Positions 43,495-52,038 of a DNA stretch of 64,000 nt are shown piece after piece. Position numbers and translations under genes: made by a program. The DNA comes from Stenotrophomonas maltophilia (GTDB taxonomy: Bacteria; Pseudomonadota; Gammaproteobacteria; Xanthomonadales; Xanthomonadaceae), in NCBI RefSeq assembly GCF_006974125.1, contig NZ_CP037858.1:4278001-4342000 (forward strand), read 5' to 3'. The notes under the pieces were generated by a model. That model worked only from the letters and a program-made list of their open reading frames with translations, had not been told where the DNA came from and did not search any database. Position 1 is the stretch's first letter. Every line of letters starts with the position of its first letter.

Positions 43495-46086
43495 CTAGAC
43501 TAGCACCGGAACAGCGGGGCGTATTCGATCACGGATTTCTTGATAGATGTCGATTCCGGATTCAATGCCAACTTCCAAGGTGACACATAGGGCGAATTTG
43601 ATCTCGTCGGTTAGACCGGGGGCATCTTCCATACAATTCACCTTGCACTCGAACATCTGCCCATCAACGATGGGCAGCGCTTTGCGTTCGCCCTCCCAGA
43701 CCTCGTGTTGAACGGTGCCGCGCTTGACAGTCATGTGGAAGGGTGTGTTGATGCGGCTGGTGCCGAAATCCTCGGGTGGCTGTATCCACAGCTTGGCCTG
43801 ACGATAGCGCTGCAGCGAAGATATTGTGGGCGACATCCAGGCCAAGGTCACGGTCATTCGACGCATTGTCACGACGCGTCCAAGCCCTGGCGGCATGGGG
43901 GCGGTGAATGATACTGCCCTGTCTTTCTTGACCTCCCCCACGCCGATCAGTGTGGCGCGATTGCTCGCGCACCTGAGCGCTCGCTCTTCGTCGACTGGAC
44001 CGTAGCCGAGCCAGCTTGAAATGAAGTCCTTCTCCCGCATGTGTCGCGAGTTGAGCGGAGTGATGTGAGCAAAGCTCGGGCCATGATCGAGCACGGTTTT
44101 CGATAGCGAACCCCACTGAGCTCCATGGACAAGCAATGCCTTGATCAACGCAGCATCGTGCGTTTTGGGGATGGCCGCACCGCTTGCACGCAAGGCTTCG
44201 ATAACCTCAAATGCTCTTGCCGCCATGCCACTGGCCAATGCTGTTGCGTTACTGGTCCCGCGAGAATATTCGGTATCACCGACAGGTCCGCCGGCCGCGG
44301 ATGGGCGAGCCACCAAATGTCCAGGTGCCAACCCGGTGGGTGCCATCTGCACGGTCGTGCTCTCTGGCTTGGATAGGACATGCTCTTTGAAAACGATCCG
44401 GCCGCCGGGCATCAAGATGTCGGGCTTGATGGAGCGCCCCATCCCCATGCCAATGCGTGAGACTGGGCTCAACCCTCCTCGGGCAAAGAGATCATGAAGG
44501 TTGGGATGAGCTGGGCCGGGGGCCCCGTCACTATGATGCGCTCCCACCGTGATTGCGTTGATCGATTCGCTCGGCGACATAAGCCTGCGCCGGACTGAGG
44601 TCTGTAGCAACGCTCTTGTTGCAGCTGCCTGCTTATGATCCTCAGAAAGGTTGCTGAGCGTGTCACGCCTAACTTGAAGTTCAAGATCTTCTGACTGGTT
44701 GCCGGCGCTAATTACAAAGAGCACGTTGTACTTGAAGGACAGCCAGTCGATCAGCCTGGCCCAGGGAGAAATTTCTCCGGTAAAGATGCGGTGCTCGTTG
44801 CCTACCGAAAGGTTGATGACCTTGATTGAAGGTCCAACCGGAGGCTCTTGACCGTCTTGCTCGAACAGGCGCCGTACAGCACGGTGAACTAGGTCGATCA
44901 GCAGCTGATTATCCGGCGTGCACTCCGCCCGCCGGGCCCGCCCGTCGTTCGGGTCAGGGCGCATGATAGGTCTTACGTAAAGCGGACGATTGGCAGGCGG
45001 CGCGCGATTATTCAAATCGCCATGGAGGATTAGCGAGGCCATGGCGGTCCCATGCACGCGATCCTTGGCTGGATATTCGAGCGCCCAGTTGTCTGGGTCG
45101 TCGATCAGTAGGCGACGCTGCAGTACGGCGTGGTTGGCGAGCGGCAGTCCGTCAAACAAAGCAACGACCGGATCGCCTAGGACTTCCCCTTGCGCCCCAA
45201 CCAATTGCTGGACTGGCCCTACTTCAGAGCCTGGGTTGACGCTTTGAGCTCGTGGCCGGAAGAACATGACGCGATCGGAGAGGACGAACGATGGGTAATC
45301 GCCTTTCAGAATTGAAGATACAACAGGTGTAGGTAGCTCGACGAGAAAGCCGTGGTAGGCGATCTCAGGAATTAGCGCCCTTTGAAGGACCTGACCGCCG
45401 GACGCTCTAATGAAGGTAAGTAGGTCGCGCACAACTGCAATGTTCTTTGCCGGGGACCCGAAGTACCAGGCCTCCAACTCAAAGCGAGTTGTCGCACGAC
45501 CACTTTCGACTTCATCTTGCCAGTACAATCGCATGTCCGCATCGATGCGATCCTCGACACCCCATCGTCTGATGTCATGCAGATGGACGAAGACTTCTTT
45601 CAGCGGCGCCAAGCCCCGGTCAAACTTTGCGCGTGGATCAGCCTGAAAGCGCTGCCAAAGGGAAAGCAACTCAGCTAAAGCTCGCTGGTTGGTGCCTACT
45701 AGGTACATGCGTCCATTCAGAGGCTCGTCGGCTTCGGCTCCGGCCTCCAGACGATGAAAATCTTCGTCTTGCACGAACTCGTCAGCGAATTCGAACAGCC
45801 ATTCGGCCTGCAGCTTCTGGACGGCCTTGAAGAACTTTTCGTGAGATCCAACCGTCTCCAGTACTAGGACAAACTCTGGATCCTGTTCTGGCGCGTTCTC
45901 AGAGATGGTCAACCGATGCGCTTCTAGTGTCTCAAACAGTTCAGTGAACTTTGGGGTAAGTCGCTCCCCTTGGCGCTGAGGTGTTGGAAGCTGAATGGGC
46001 TTTGGGGCCCCACCCGCCCCGTCATTCCTATCTTCGATATTCGCCCGTTTCGGGAAAAGGAGAAGCGGAAATTCCTCATTAGCCAT
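43495..46086 (-). CDS. ietS: IetS-like subtilisin-family serine protease
   Basis: An 863-residue protein. The S8 catalytic triad is in order: Asp312 in VVALFDGLP, His345 in DRVHGTAMASL and Ser612 in RGTSNATALASG. It has no signal peptide, so it is cytoplasmic. The N-terminal 290 residues are a separate domain with no obvious motif, and the C-terminal 200 residues (from about 660) are beta-rich. A large cytoplasmic subtilase next to a small AAA+ ATPase is the IetAS arrangement, reported as an anti-phage system and earlier as a plasmid-incompatibility element. It starts seven bases after ietA. Confidence 0.85.
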   Translation of the reverse strand: MANEEFPLLLFPKRANIEDRNDGAGGAPKPIQLPTPQRQGERLTPKFTELFETLEAHRLTISENAPEQDPEFVLVLETVGSHEKFFKAVQKLQAEWLFEFADEFVQDEDFHRLEAGAEADEPLNGRMYLVGTNQRALAELLSLWQRFQADPRAKFDRGLAPLKEVFVHLHDIRRWGVEDRIDADMRLYWQDEVESGRATTRFELEAWYFGSPAKNIAVVRDLLTFIRASGGQVLQRALIPEIAYHGFLVELPTPVVSSILKGDYPSFVLSDRVMFFRPRAQSVNPGSEVGPVQQLVGAQGEVLGDPVVALFDGLPLANHAVLQRRLLIDDPDNWALEYPAKDRVHGTAMASLILHGDLNNRAPPANRPLYVRPIMRPDPNDGRARRAECTPDNQLLIDLVHRAVRRLFEQDGQEPPVGPSIKVINLSVGNEHRIFTGEISPWARLIDWLSFKYNVLFVISAGNQSEDLELQVRRDTLSNLSEDHKQAAATRALLQTSVRRRLMSPSESINAITVGAHHSDGAPGPAHPNLHDLFARGGLSPVSRIGMGMGRSIKPDILMPGGRIVFKEHVLSKPESTTVQMAPTGLAPGHLVARPSAAGGPVGDTEYSRGTSNATALASGMAARAFEVIEALRASGAAIPKTHDAALIKALLVHGAQWGSLSKTVLDHGPSFAHITPLNSRHMREKDFISSWLGYGPVDEERALRCASNRATLIGVGEVKKDRAVSFTAPMPPGLGRVVTMRRMTVTLAWMSPTISSLQRYRQAKLWIQPPEDFGTSRINTPFHMTVKRGTVQHEVWEGERKALPIVDGQMFECKVNCMEDAPGLTDEIKFALCVTLEVGIESGIDIYQEIRDRIRPAVPVLV

Positions 46087-46093
46087 TGAGCGC

Positions 46094-47074
46094 TCACGTC
46101 ATCCTGTTGACTTGGTAGCGAGCATGCCACTGATTCAAGCGTTCGGTCACAATTTTCTTCAGGTTTGGCTCTGGCATTGCCAAGATGAAGCGGCGATGGA
46201 CGTCTTCGCAGAACTGCTCCAGATCCGAAAAGCTGGTGGCATGCAGCTTGGCTGCCAAGGTCTTCGGAGAGACACCCAGCGGTGCATCTAGGCGCTGTTG
46301 GAGCTTAATGAACCAGGCTTCCTTCTGCGCCGCAGTCGGCGGTTCAAGCTCAAGTCGGAGCTGGAACCTGCGCCAAACTGCACGGTCGAGCAGCTCAGCA
46401 TGATTAGTGGCAGTCACGACGACAACATGGCTAGGCAATGCATCGATCTGCAGGAGCAGCGAGCTCACCACGCGCTTAATCTCGCCAGTTTCATGCGTAT
46501 CGCCACGTTCTTTACCTAGAGTGTCGAACTCATCAAAAAACAGTACGCATTGGTGGGTTCTAGCGAAGTCGAAGAGCTTCTTCAGACGACCACTGGTCTC
46601 CCCTAAGAAGCTGCCGATAACTGCTTCATAGCGCACCACGAACAGTGGGACCATCAGCTCGGTGGCCAGCGCCTCTGCCAAAGACGTCTTTCCATTGCCT
46701 GGCGCGCCTGACAGCAGGATGCGGTGCCGCGGCTCCAAGCCGTACGACCTCAAAAGATCACGTCTGTGGTGCTCTTCAATGATCTCTTCGCATGCGCCGC
46801 GCACCATCGGATCGATGAACATCTCCGACAGAGTACGGCGAGGCTCGATTTCATATAGCAATCCGCCGTGACCGCCATCGTAGGAGCGCACCACCTCGGG
46901 CGTAGGCGCGCGCGCGCGCGCTTCGCCCAAGTTCTTCACTAGGCGATCGGCCAATTGATGGTGGCTCTTTGCGCGCTCCTCTGCGGCCATTGCCTCGACC
47001 GTGCTGCGGAGCAATCGCTGGTCACCTTCGCTTCCTGCCTTGACTAGGCTGACGAGTAGATCTGCTCGTGACAT
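46094..47074 (-). CDS. ietA: IetA-like AAA+ ATPase
   Basis: A 326-residue classical AAA ATPase with Walker A GAPGNGKT (123-130), Walker B CVLFFDEFDTLG (Asp181, Glu182), sensor VVTATNHAELLDRAVWRRF with arginine finger, and a short helical N-terminus. It is paired with the subtilase downstream, as in IetAS systems, where the ATPase probably senses the trigger or feeds the protease; this mechanism is inferred. The start MSRADLLVS (47072-47074) has GGTGAGC upstream; the frame reaches 47161 but without a ribosome site. It is divergent from a small RHH-like gene across an AT-rich dyad. Confidence 0.85.
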   Translation of the reverse strand: MSRADLLVSLVKAGSEGDQRLLRSTVEAMAAEERAKSHHQLADRLVKNLGEARARAPTPEVVRSYDGGHGGLLYEIEPRRTLSEMFIDPMVRGACEEIIEEHHRRDLLRSYGLEPRHRILLSGAPGNGKTSLAEALATELMVPLFVVRYEAVIGSFLGETSGRLKKLFDFARTHQCVLFFDEFDTLGKERGDTHETGEIKRVVSSLLLQIDALPSHVVVVTATNHAELLDRAVWRRFQLRLELEPPTAAQKEAWFIKLQQRLDAPLGVSPKTLAAKLHATSFSDLEQFCEDVHRRFILAMPEPNLKKIVTERLNQWHARYQVNRMT

Positions 47075-47202
47075 GTGCTCACCGTGCTTGAAGTGATATT
47101 GGCTCAACGCCTTCGAGCTGTCTACGTGGCCCAGGCACCTATTTCTTAGGCAGCGAATCACTTCGTCTCGTGCTCAGTTGAGACAAAGTTCATTTGCGAA
47201 TA

Positions 47203-47228
47203 AATAATACCATATATAAGATATTATT
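47203..47228. promoter_or_regulatory. AT-rich dyad, likely operator/promoter of the ietAS and RHH genes
   Basis: AATAATA (47203-47209) and TATTATT (47222-47228) are perfect 7-bp arms around a 12-base centre containing TATATA. The dyad is almost pure A/T in a GC-rich genome and lies between divergent ietA and the small RHH-like gene, so it may be both the promoter and the binding site of that regulator. Confidence 0.6.
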
Positions 47229-47230
47229 GT

Positions 47231-47455
47231 ATGGTGAACGTACTGTCGAAGATCAGCTTTTGCCTCACCGATGAGGACCTACAGACTGTGGAGGAGACTC
47301 GGCGGCGGATTGCCATGGGTGGAAGAAATAGCAATCGCAGCGAGATCCTGCGTGCGGCGATCGCACAGCTCAGTCGTCTTTCTGATACAGAGCTGCTGGA
47401 TGCAGTCGCGCTTATGCCTCGGTTGCCACCAGGAAGGCGGCCCGGCAAGCCTTAA
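47231..47455 (+). CDS. Small ribbon-helix-helix-like regulator
   Basis: A 74-residue protein. The pattern is that of an RHH DNA-binding domain: a short strand KISFCLTDE, a first helix LQTVEETRRRIAMGG, then RNSNRSEILRAAIAQLSRL with the typical SNRSE..R.A turn-helix. The C-terminus is Pro/Arg-rich. The ATG follows the AT-rich dyad by two bases with no Shine-Dalgarno, so the message may be nearly leaderless or the start may be slightly downstream. It probably represses itself and possibly ietAS. No toxin gene follows, so an antitoxin role is unlikely. Confidence 0.6.
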   Translation: MVNVLSKISFCLTDEDLQTVEETRRRIAMGGRNSNRSEILRAAIAQLSRLSDTELLDAVALMPRLPPGRRPGKP

Positions 47456-47769
47456 GTCGCGCACCAAGGCGGCCAACTGGCTTAAGTGTCCCCGCACGGG
47501 AGAGGACGCGCATGCGTATGTCTTAGCTCCAACACGCGGCCGTCTTCCAAGCTGACAGCGCAGAGCACCAAGGCCACTGGCCTGCTTATCGCCTTGGTTC
47601 TGGTCCTGCTGAGCCGCAGCGTATGTGTGCCTTGAGTACACGCTCTTTGCTGTTCAACGACTGGCAATGCATGGACCGGAGCCCCCGGCTCACACCATCT
47701 ATGACGTCTCGGCGAGCACGCACTTTGGTCATCCGCCCAGGAAAGGGCTCTGACCCCGGCCGGGCAGCG
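47456..47769. other. Right edge of the accessory island, no gene seen
   Basis: About 310 bases without a supported gene. GGAAAGGGCTCTGACCCC at 47740-47757 is the inverted, one-mismatch partner of the motif at 18803-18820. Composition returns to core GC to the right. Any attachment site for the island should be near here, but no longer direct repeat was found by eye. Confidence 0.5.
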
Positions 47770-48084
47770 TTACACCGGGTAGCCGGTGGCTTCCCTGGCC
47801 TTCTTCCAGGCGCTTTCGAATTCGCGTGCGGAAATTTCGTCGTCCTCGTCGAAATCCAGGAACGACACCGGCTGGTCGGCCAGCAGGAAGCGGTCATCGC
47901 TGTGGGCATGCTCGTCGGCCCAGACCATCTTGGTGCCGTAGATTTCCACTTGGCGCACGATCTTCTCGCCGCGCGCCTCCATCAGCACGTTGCCCTTGCC
48001 CAGGCCCGATTCGGCCCAGTGCTTGTAGTACTTCTTTGCGGCGGACTTCGCGCCGGGTTTTGCGTTGTGCTTTGCGTAGGTCAT
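47770..48084 (-). CDS. Small protein with an EF-hand-like loop
   Basis: A 104-residue protein from MTYAKHNAKP (48084), with a very basic Lys/Ala-rich first 20 residues. Residues 77-88 (loop beginning DFDEDDEIS) place Asp77, Asp79, Asp81, Glu83, Ser85 and Glu88 as in a calcium-binding EF-hand, followed by the helix EFESAWKKARE. There is only one such loop. No signal peptide is seen. The upstream frame to 48144 has no ribosome site. Function is unknown. GC and codon use are core-like. Confidence 0.65.
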   Translation of the reverse strand: MTYAKHNAKPGAKSAAKKYYKHWAESGLGKGNVLMEARGEKIVRQVEIYGTKMVWADEHAHSDDRFLLADQPVSFLDFDEDDEISAREFESAWKKAREATGYPV

Positions 48085-48156
48085 TGCAGGGGTCCTGGCC
48101 GCAGGCGCGGCCGGAAAGTTCGGAATGGCGCCATTATCAGGCATCCGGGGGGCAAC

Positions 48157-49323
48157 CTACCGCGGCAGCGCCACGCTCTTCGGCCACAGCATCCAGATAT
48201 TGCCCTTCTGCTTCATGTCGCCGGCCAGCTTGCCAGCAGCATCGCCGCTGCCCCAGTAGAGGTCCGCGCGCACTTCACCGGCGATGGCGCCGCCGGTGTC
48301 CTGCGCGGCCACCGGGCGCACCACGGGCGTGCCATCGGGGCGCGTGGTCGACAGCCACAGCAGGCTGCCCAGCGGCACCACGGTGCGGTCCACCGCCACG
48401 CTGTAGCCGGCGGTGAGCGGCACGTTCAGTGAACCGCGTGGACCCTCCGGGCTGTCCGGGTTGCGCACGAAGAACACGTAGCTGGGGTTGCTGCGCAGCA
48501 GTTCCGGCACGCGCGCGGGGTTGGCCCGTGCCCAGGCACGGATGGCGTCCATGGTGACGTCTTCCTTCTTCAGCTGGCCCTGGTCGACCAGCCAGCGGCC
48601 GATGGCACGGTACGGGCGGCCGTTCTGTTCCGCATAGGCCAGCCGCACCTGCTTGCCATCAGCCAGGCGCACCCGGCCGGACCCCTGGATCTGCAGCAGC
48701 TGCAGATCCATCGGGTCGGTCAGCCAGGCCAACACCGGGGCCTTGGCGCCCTTGGCCGCGATGGTGCCAGCGTCGTCATAGGGCTTGAGCACCTTGCCTT
48801 CGACGCGCCCGCGCAGGCGCTTGCCTTTCAGTTCCGGGTAGAGGCTGTCCAACTGCACCACCACCAGATCATCCGGCGTGCCGTACACCGGCACCGTCGC
48901 CTTGTCGGTGCGGGTCAGGCTGCCGGCGTAGATCGGCTCGTAGTAGCCGGTAATCAGCCCGTCGGCCTGGTGGCCGCCGGCACGCAGCGCATAGACATCA
49001 AGGTCGCGCTGCAGGAACTGGCGGATCGCGGCCGGGTCCTTGTCTGATACCGCGGCGGCGGTGGCGCAGGGCTTGGCCCAGACCGCATCGTTCTTCAGGC
49101 GGCTGCAGCTGCTGCGCCAGGCAACGAAACCGGCCTGCAGATCGCTGTCGGAAACCGGCGGCAGTGCGCTCCATGCAGCCTTGGCGTAGGTGGCCGCGGG
49201 CGGTGTGGCCGGCGCCGGCACTTCGGATCCGGTACGGGGAGCGGTGGTGGAGCAGCCGGCGAGCACGGCCGCTGCCAACAGGGTCCAGTGCTTGCGCTTG
49301 AAGAAGGTAGCGGAATCGATCAT
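48157..49323 (-). CDS. mltA: Membrane-bound lytic murein transglycosylase A
   Basis: A 388-residue lipoprotein (lipobox LAGC, Cys24) of the outer membrane facing the periplasm. It cleaves the glycan strand of peptidoglycan to 1,6-anhydromuropeptides. Landmarks are GLITGYYEPIYAGS, QIQGSGRVRLADGKQVRLAYAEQNGRPYRAIG and the C-terminal 3D-like VAAQDTGGAIAGEVRADLYWG, which contains the catalytic Asp. MIDSATFF (49321-49323) is chosen for its signal peptide; the frame extends to 49440. amiD lies 67 bases upstream on the same strand, giving two cell-wall enzymes together. Confidence 0.93.
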   Translation of the reverse strand: MIDSATFFKRKHWTLLAAAVLAGCSTTAPRTGSEVPAPATPPAATYAKAAWSALPPVSDSDLQAGFVAWRSSCSRLKNDAVWAKPCATAAAVSDKDPAAIRQFLQRDLDVYALRAGGHQADGLITGYYEPIYAGSLTRTDKATVPVYGTPDDLVVVQLDSLYPELKGKRLRGRVEGKVLKPYDDAGTIAAKGAKAPVLAWLTDPMDLQLLQIQGSGRVRLADGKQVRLAYAEQNGRPYRAIGRWLVDQGQLKKEDVTMDAIRAWARANPARVPELLRSNPSYVFFVRNPDSPEGPRGSLNVPLTAGYSVAVDRTVVPLGSLLWLSTTRPDGTPVVRPVAAQDTGGAIAGEVRADLYWGSGDAAGKLAGDMKQKGNIWMLWPKSVALPR

Positions 49324-49390
49324 GCCGCCATGGTGGAGTGCCGGCCGCTGGGCGGCAACCCAACGCGGGGCCAAGCGTTCATGCGCGGGG

Positions 49391-50137
49391 TCACGGCATC
49401 TGCAGCAGCAACGAGTGCAGGATGCGGGCATCTTCGGCATCCAGCGTCTTCGGCAGGTCGTCGCGGCCGCGGAAGCGGCGGTGGAACGCGGCTACGGTGG
49501 CCTCGCGGTTGTCCAGCGGATAACCGAAGCGGGCCAGCGCATTCCACGCGTCGAAGCCTTCCGGTGCCGCGCCGTCAGCGGCGCGCGGCCATACCCCGAA
49601 GCCAGCCTCGGCCAACTGCTGCCAGGGGAAGAACCGGCTCGGATCCTGCTTGCGCGTCGGCGCCAGGTCGGCATGGCCGATCACCTGGCGCGGCGGGATG
49701 TTGAGGCGACTGCTGAGATCGCGCAGCAGCACGATCAGCGATTCGATCTGCGCCGGGCTGAAGGGGCTGCGGCCGTCGTTGTCGAGCTCGATGCCGATCG
49801 AGGCCGAGTTGAGATCGGTGATGGTGCCCCAGCGTCCGGCACCGGCATGCCAGGCACGGCGCTCATCGGCCACCAGCTGGTAGCGATGGCCATCGGCGCC
49901 GATCAGGTAGTGCGCGCTGACCGGGCCACCGCTGTTGGCGGTGCGCAGCGTATGCAAGCTCTGCTGCACCGACTTCTGCTCGGTATGGTGCAGCACGATG
50001 ATGACCGGGGTGCGCGCGTTCTGGTTGGGTGACGGCACCCAGGTGGCGAGCGGGTTGTGCTGCACGGGCGCGGTGGCCGTGCAGGCCGAAAGGGCCAGTG
50101 CCAACAGTGCGGAAACCAGAAGGCGGGGGCTGATCAT
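49391..50137 (-). CDS. amiD: AmiD-like N-acetylmuramoyl-L-alanine amidase
   Basis: A 248-residue lipoprotein (LALSAC, Cys19). The amidase_2 domain has VIIVLHHTEQKSV (first zinc His), SIGIELDNDGRSPFS (catalytic Glu region) and VIGHADLAPTRKQDPS (second His and the Lys/Asp zinc region). The C-terminal 70 residues form a small peptidoglycan-binding-like helical domain (FDAWNALARFGYPLDNREATVAAFHRRF). It removes peptides from muramic acid. The start MISPRLL is set by the signal peptide; no strong ribosome site is seen. It is upstream of mltA on the same strand. Confidence 0.9.
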   Translation of the reverse strand: MISPRLLVSALLALALSACTATAPVQHNPLATWVPSPNQNARTPVIIVLHHTEQKSVQQSLHTLRTANSGGPVSAHYLIGADGHRYQLVADERRAWHAGAGRWGTITDLNSASIGIELDNDGRSPFSPAQIESLIVLLRDLSSRLNIPPRQVIGHADLAPTRKQDPSRFFPWQQLAEAGFGVWPRAADGAAPEGFDAWNALARFGYPLDNREATVAAFHRRFRGRDDLPKTLDAEDARILHSLLLQMP

Positions 50138-50253
50138 GGGCAGATTGTAACCACGGACCGCAGCCGTGGTTCGACGCAGCGTGCCGAACGACATCGCCGA
50201 TGACCCGCAGTCCACGTGCTGGTGGCAGTGCCTGATCATTAAGATGTAGCGGA

Positions 50254-50667
50254 TCACATGAAAAGAGCGAAGCGGCAGTATGGGGCAGCAGGGCCCGCAA
50301 AGATCAGATCCTGCCCAGATCTTGCGGCATAGAAGCTCTCGAACTGGAAGGAAAGCACGAACCGCGATTCACATCCCGCATAGCGCTTGATGAAACGGCA
50401 GATTTCCTCCCAAGCGCATTCAAATCCGCTTGCGCGGAAATGGAACAAGCCCAGCAACCCCACACGCCACTCGGCCTCCAGCCCTTCCGCGACGACAGCC
50501 TCCGGCGGTTCAACGATGCGGAAACCGAATCCCGTGTTGGACGCTGGAAGATACCCCTGCAGCTTGTCCAGACCATCGGAATACTCGGCCTGGATCGAAT
50601 CCAAGGCTCGTTGCACGGCTTCGAGTTTGGAACCAACCTCGACTTCAAGAAACAGCGAAATACTCAT
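50254..50667 (-). CDS. Orphan immunity-like protein of the CDI locus
   Basis: I do not recognise this 137-residue protein. It is small, acidic and soluble, opening MSISLFLEVEVGSKLEAVQRAL, then FGFRIVEPPEAVVAEGLEAEW, and ending YCRFALFM. Size, charge and place at the 3' end of a CdiA locus are typical of immunity proteins kept after toxin-tip exchange. No toxin partner lies beside it. GC is below the neighbouring amiD gene. The ATG at 50665-50667 has a modest purine stretch upstream. Confidence 0.55.
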   Translation of the reverse strand: MSISLFLEVEVGSKLEAVQRALDSIQAEYSDGLDKLQGYLPASNTGFGFRIVEPPEAVVAEGLEAEWRVGLLGLFHFRASGFECAWEEICRFIKRYAGCESRFVLSFQFESFYAARSGQDLIFAGPAAPYCRFALFM

Positions 50668-50761
50668 CGTCGAACCTTTACAGCGGCGCCATCGTCAAAG
50701 GTCTTATGCTACGGCAGAGCGTTCTCATCCGCGTACAGGGCATTCGGACGTAATGATCCCT

Positions 50762-51157
50762 CTACCCGCTGAGCTCACCCATGAACTCCGCAATCAACAT
50801 CCGATCAGAATCATTCTTCCCCACTCGATCCAGAACTGGGCCAAGATGGTAGGCGAGAAGGTCACGATAGGCACCGGCCTCTGGAATAAAAGCATCAAGA
50901 CAACTCAAGAAGGACCTTACCGACATGAACGAAAGAAAGACCTCGTAGGGATATGAGCTCGCATAAGGAACAGCCTGCAAATAGTAGTTGGCCAACTTTT
51001 TCTGCTCTGCCCTGGGCCAGGAACGGCACTTCATCAGAACAAATGCATCCCGATAATTGTCCGACCTCAAGGCGGCGTAGTTCATCAACCACTCCGATGC
51101 GGCCGCAGCGTCCATTGCAGAGATCTCGCCGCAGAGCTTTCTAATTCTTTCATCCAT
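50762..51157 (-). CDS. Second orphan immunity-like protein of the CDI locus
   Basis: A 131-residue helical protein of unknown family: MDERIRKLCGEISAMDAAAASE, LANYYLQAVPYASSYPYEVFLSFMSV and a C-terminus DSDRMLIAEFMGELSG. It has no signal peptide. Its lower GC, small size and position in a series of minus-strand short genes downstream of cdiA suggest a displaced immunity gene. GATCT precedes the ATG with no strong ribosome site, so the start is provisional. Confidence 0.5.
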   Translation of the reverse strand: MDERIRKLCGEISAMDAAAASEWLMNYAALRSDNYRDAFVLMKCRSWPRAEQKKLANYYLQAVPYASSYPYEVFLSFMSVRSFLSCLDAFIPEAGAYRDLLAYHLGPVLDRVGKNDSDRMLIAEFMGELSG

Positions 51158-51424
51158 AGATCTGCAGCCGACCTGATGATTGCTTCGTTGTAGATTGCTT
51201 CATTCGCCGACTTCGGCATCAACTGCTATTTGTGCCCCTTCCTCTGCGAGGGCTCCCAACAGCGCATGTGGATAGTAATCATCCTTCGACAGTAGATGCA
51301 TATATCACCCGGCGACTTCGATCACCGAGGCATTGCGATACGGAATCTCGAAAAATTACTCACGAGAGAGGACTTCAGCTTCAAAAAGCCATCCCCGCTT
51401 CATCCGATGAATTCCACACTCAAA
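51158..51424. other. Intergenic remnant between immunity-like genes
   Basis: Low-GC segment without a full gene. A 33-codon minus-strand frame (51200-51301) beginning MHLLSKDDYYPHALLGALAE reads like the tail of a lost gene, possibly another immunity or toxin fragment. This is only suggestive. Confidence 0.35.
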
Positions 51425-51769
51425 TCAGGTCCAGACGTCTCCCTCAGGCGCGGTCCAAACCAATCCAAACGGTGCATCCGTAAGAAACCAGAATCCATCC
51501 TCATCGAGATCTTCCTGATCTCTTGTAGCAGGCCAAGCGTGACGCAAAACATCCAGTTGCGCATCGATATCGCCATCGGCGAAGACACCATCCGAGGCAA
51601 GCTTCAGCTTCCCTTCCTGCATCAACATCCTAAGCATCGAGAAGAACTCTTCCGTCTGCTGCTCAAAAGCGACACTCCCCGCATCAAACTCCATGTTCAT
51701 ATTTCTCCATAGAACTCCCATGGAGTAGCCATAAGAGTAATGAAGAACATTCCTGATTACGCCAGACAT
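51425..51769 (-). CDS. DUF596-type immunity protein, orphan paralogue
   Basis: A 114-residue protein aligning end to end with the cdiI at 52039-52383, also 114 residues. Shared features are the opening YGYSMGVLW, the segment EGKLKLASDGVF followed by acidic residues, and the closing FWFLTDAPFGLVWTAPEGDVWT. DUF596 proteins are found as immunity proteins beside hemagglutinin/CDI toxins. The start MSGVIRNVL (51767-51769) is chosen to match the paralogue; the frame extends to 51817. No toxin lies beside it, so it may protect against a related foreign toxin. Confidence 0.75.
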   Translation of the reverse strand: MSGVIRNVLHYSYGYSMGVLWRNMNMEFDAGSVAFEQQTEEFFSMLRMLMQEGKLKLASDGVFADGDIDAQLDVLRHAWPATRDQEDLDEDGFWFLTDAPFGLVWTAPEGDVWT

Positions 51770-52038
51770 TTCTTGGATCTGCTGGGGGTGATGCCTCTGA
51801 CCTATCGATTGCTCCAATTGAGTAGCGAGGCCAATGCTTCCATTGAAAGCTGATTCAAACTTGGATGACAGGCGACCATTTTCTTCATATCCGAGAATAG
51901 ATCATCCCACCCCTGCAGTTCACGGCAAGTACTGAGCGCAAAACACTTCTCAAGCAAGCTTCATCAAAGCTCGGTGTCGTTACAAGCCCTGACCCATTCG
52001 TCAGGATCATCGTTGCTCCACCGACATGAATCGGACTA
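51770..52038. other. Intergenic remnant downstream of cdiI
   Basis: No intact gene. Just after the cdiI stop, the minus strand reads a short natural-looking tail (RWSNDDPDEWVRACNDTEL, then stop, about 51960-52025) without a start of its own, in frame with two successive TAG codons that end cdiI. It may be the remains of another gene lost in toxin-immunity exchange. Confidence 0.35.

Noticed and set aside
34332..47230. CRISPR-associated transposon
   Set aside because: A TnsAB fusion with TniQ invites the idea, but no repeat-spacer array, Cas6, Cas7, Cas8, Cas5 or Cas12k-like protein is visible in the window.
47231..47455. Antitoxin of a toxin-antitoxin pair
   Set aside because: The RHH-like gene has no small toxin gene after it; the neighbouring sequence to 47769 is gene-free.
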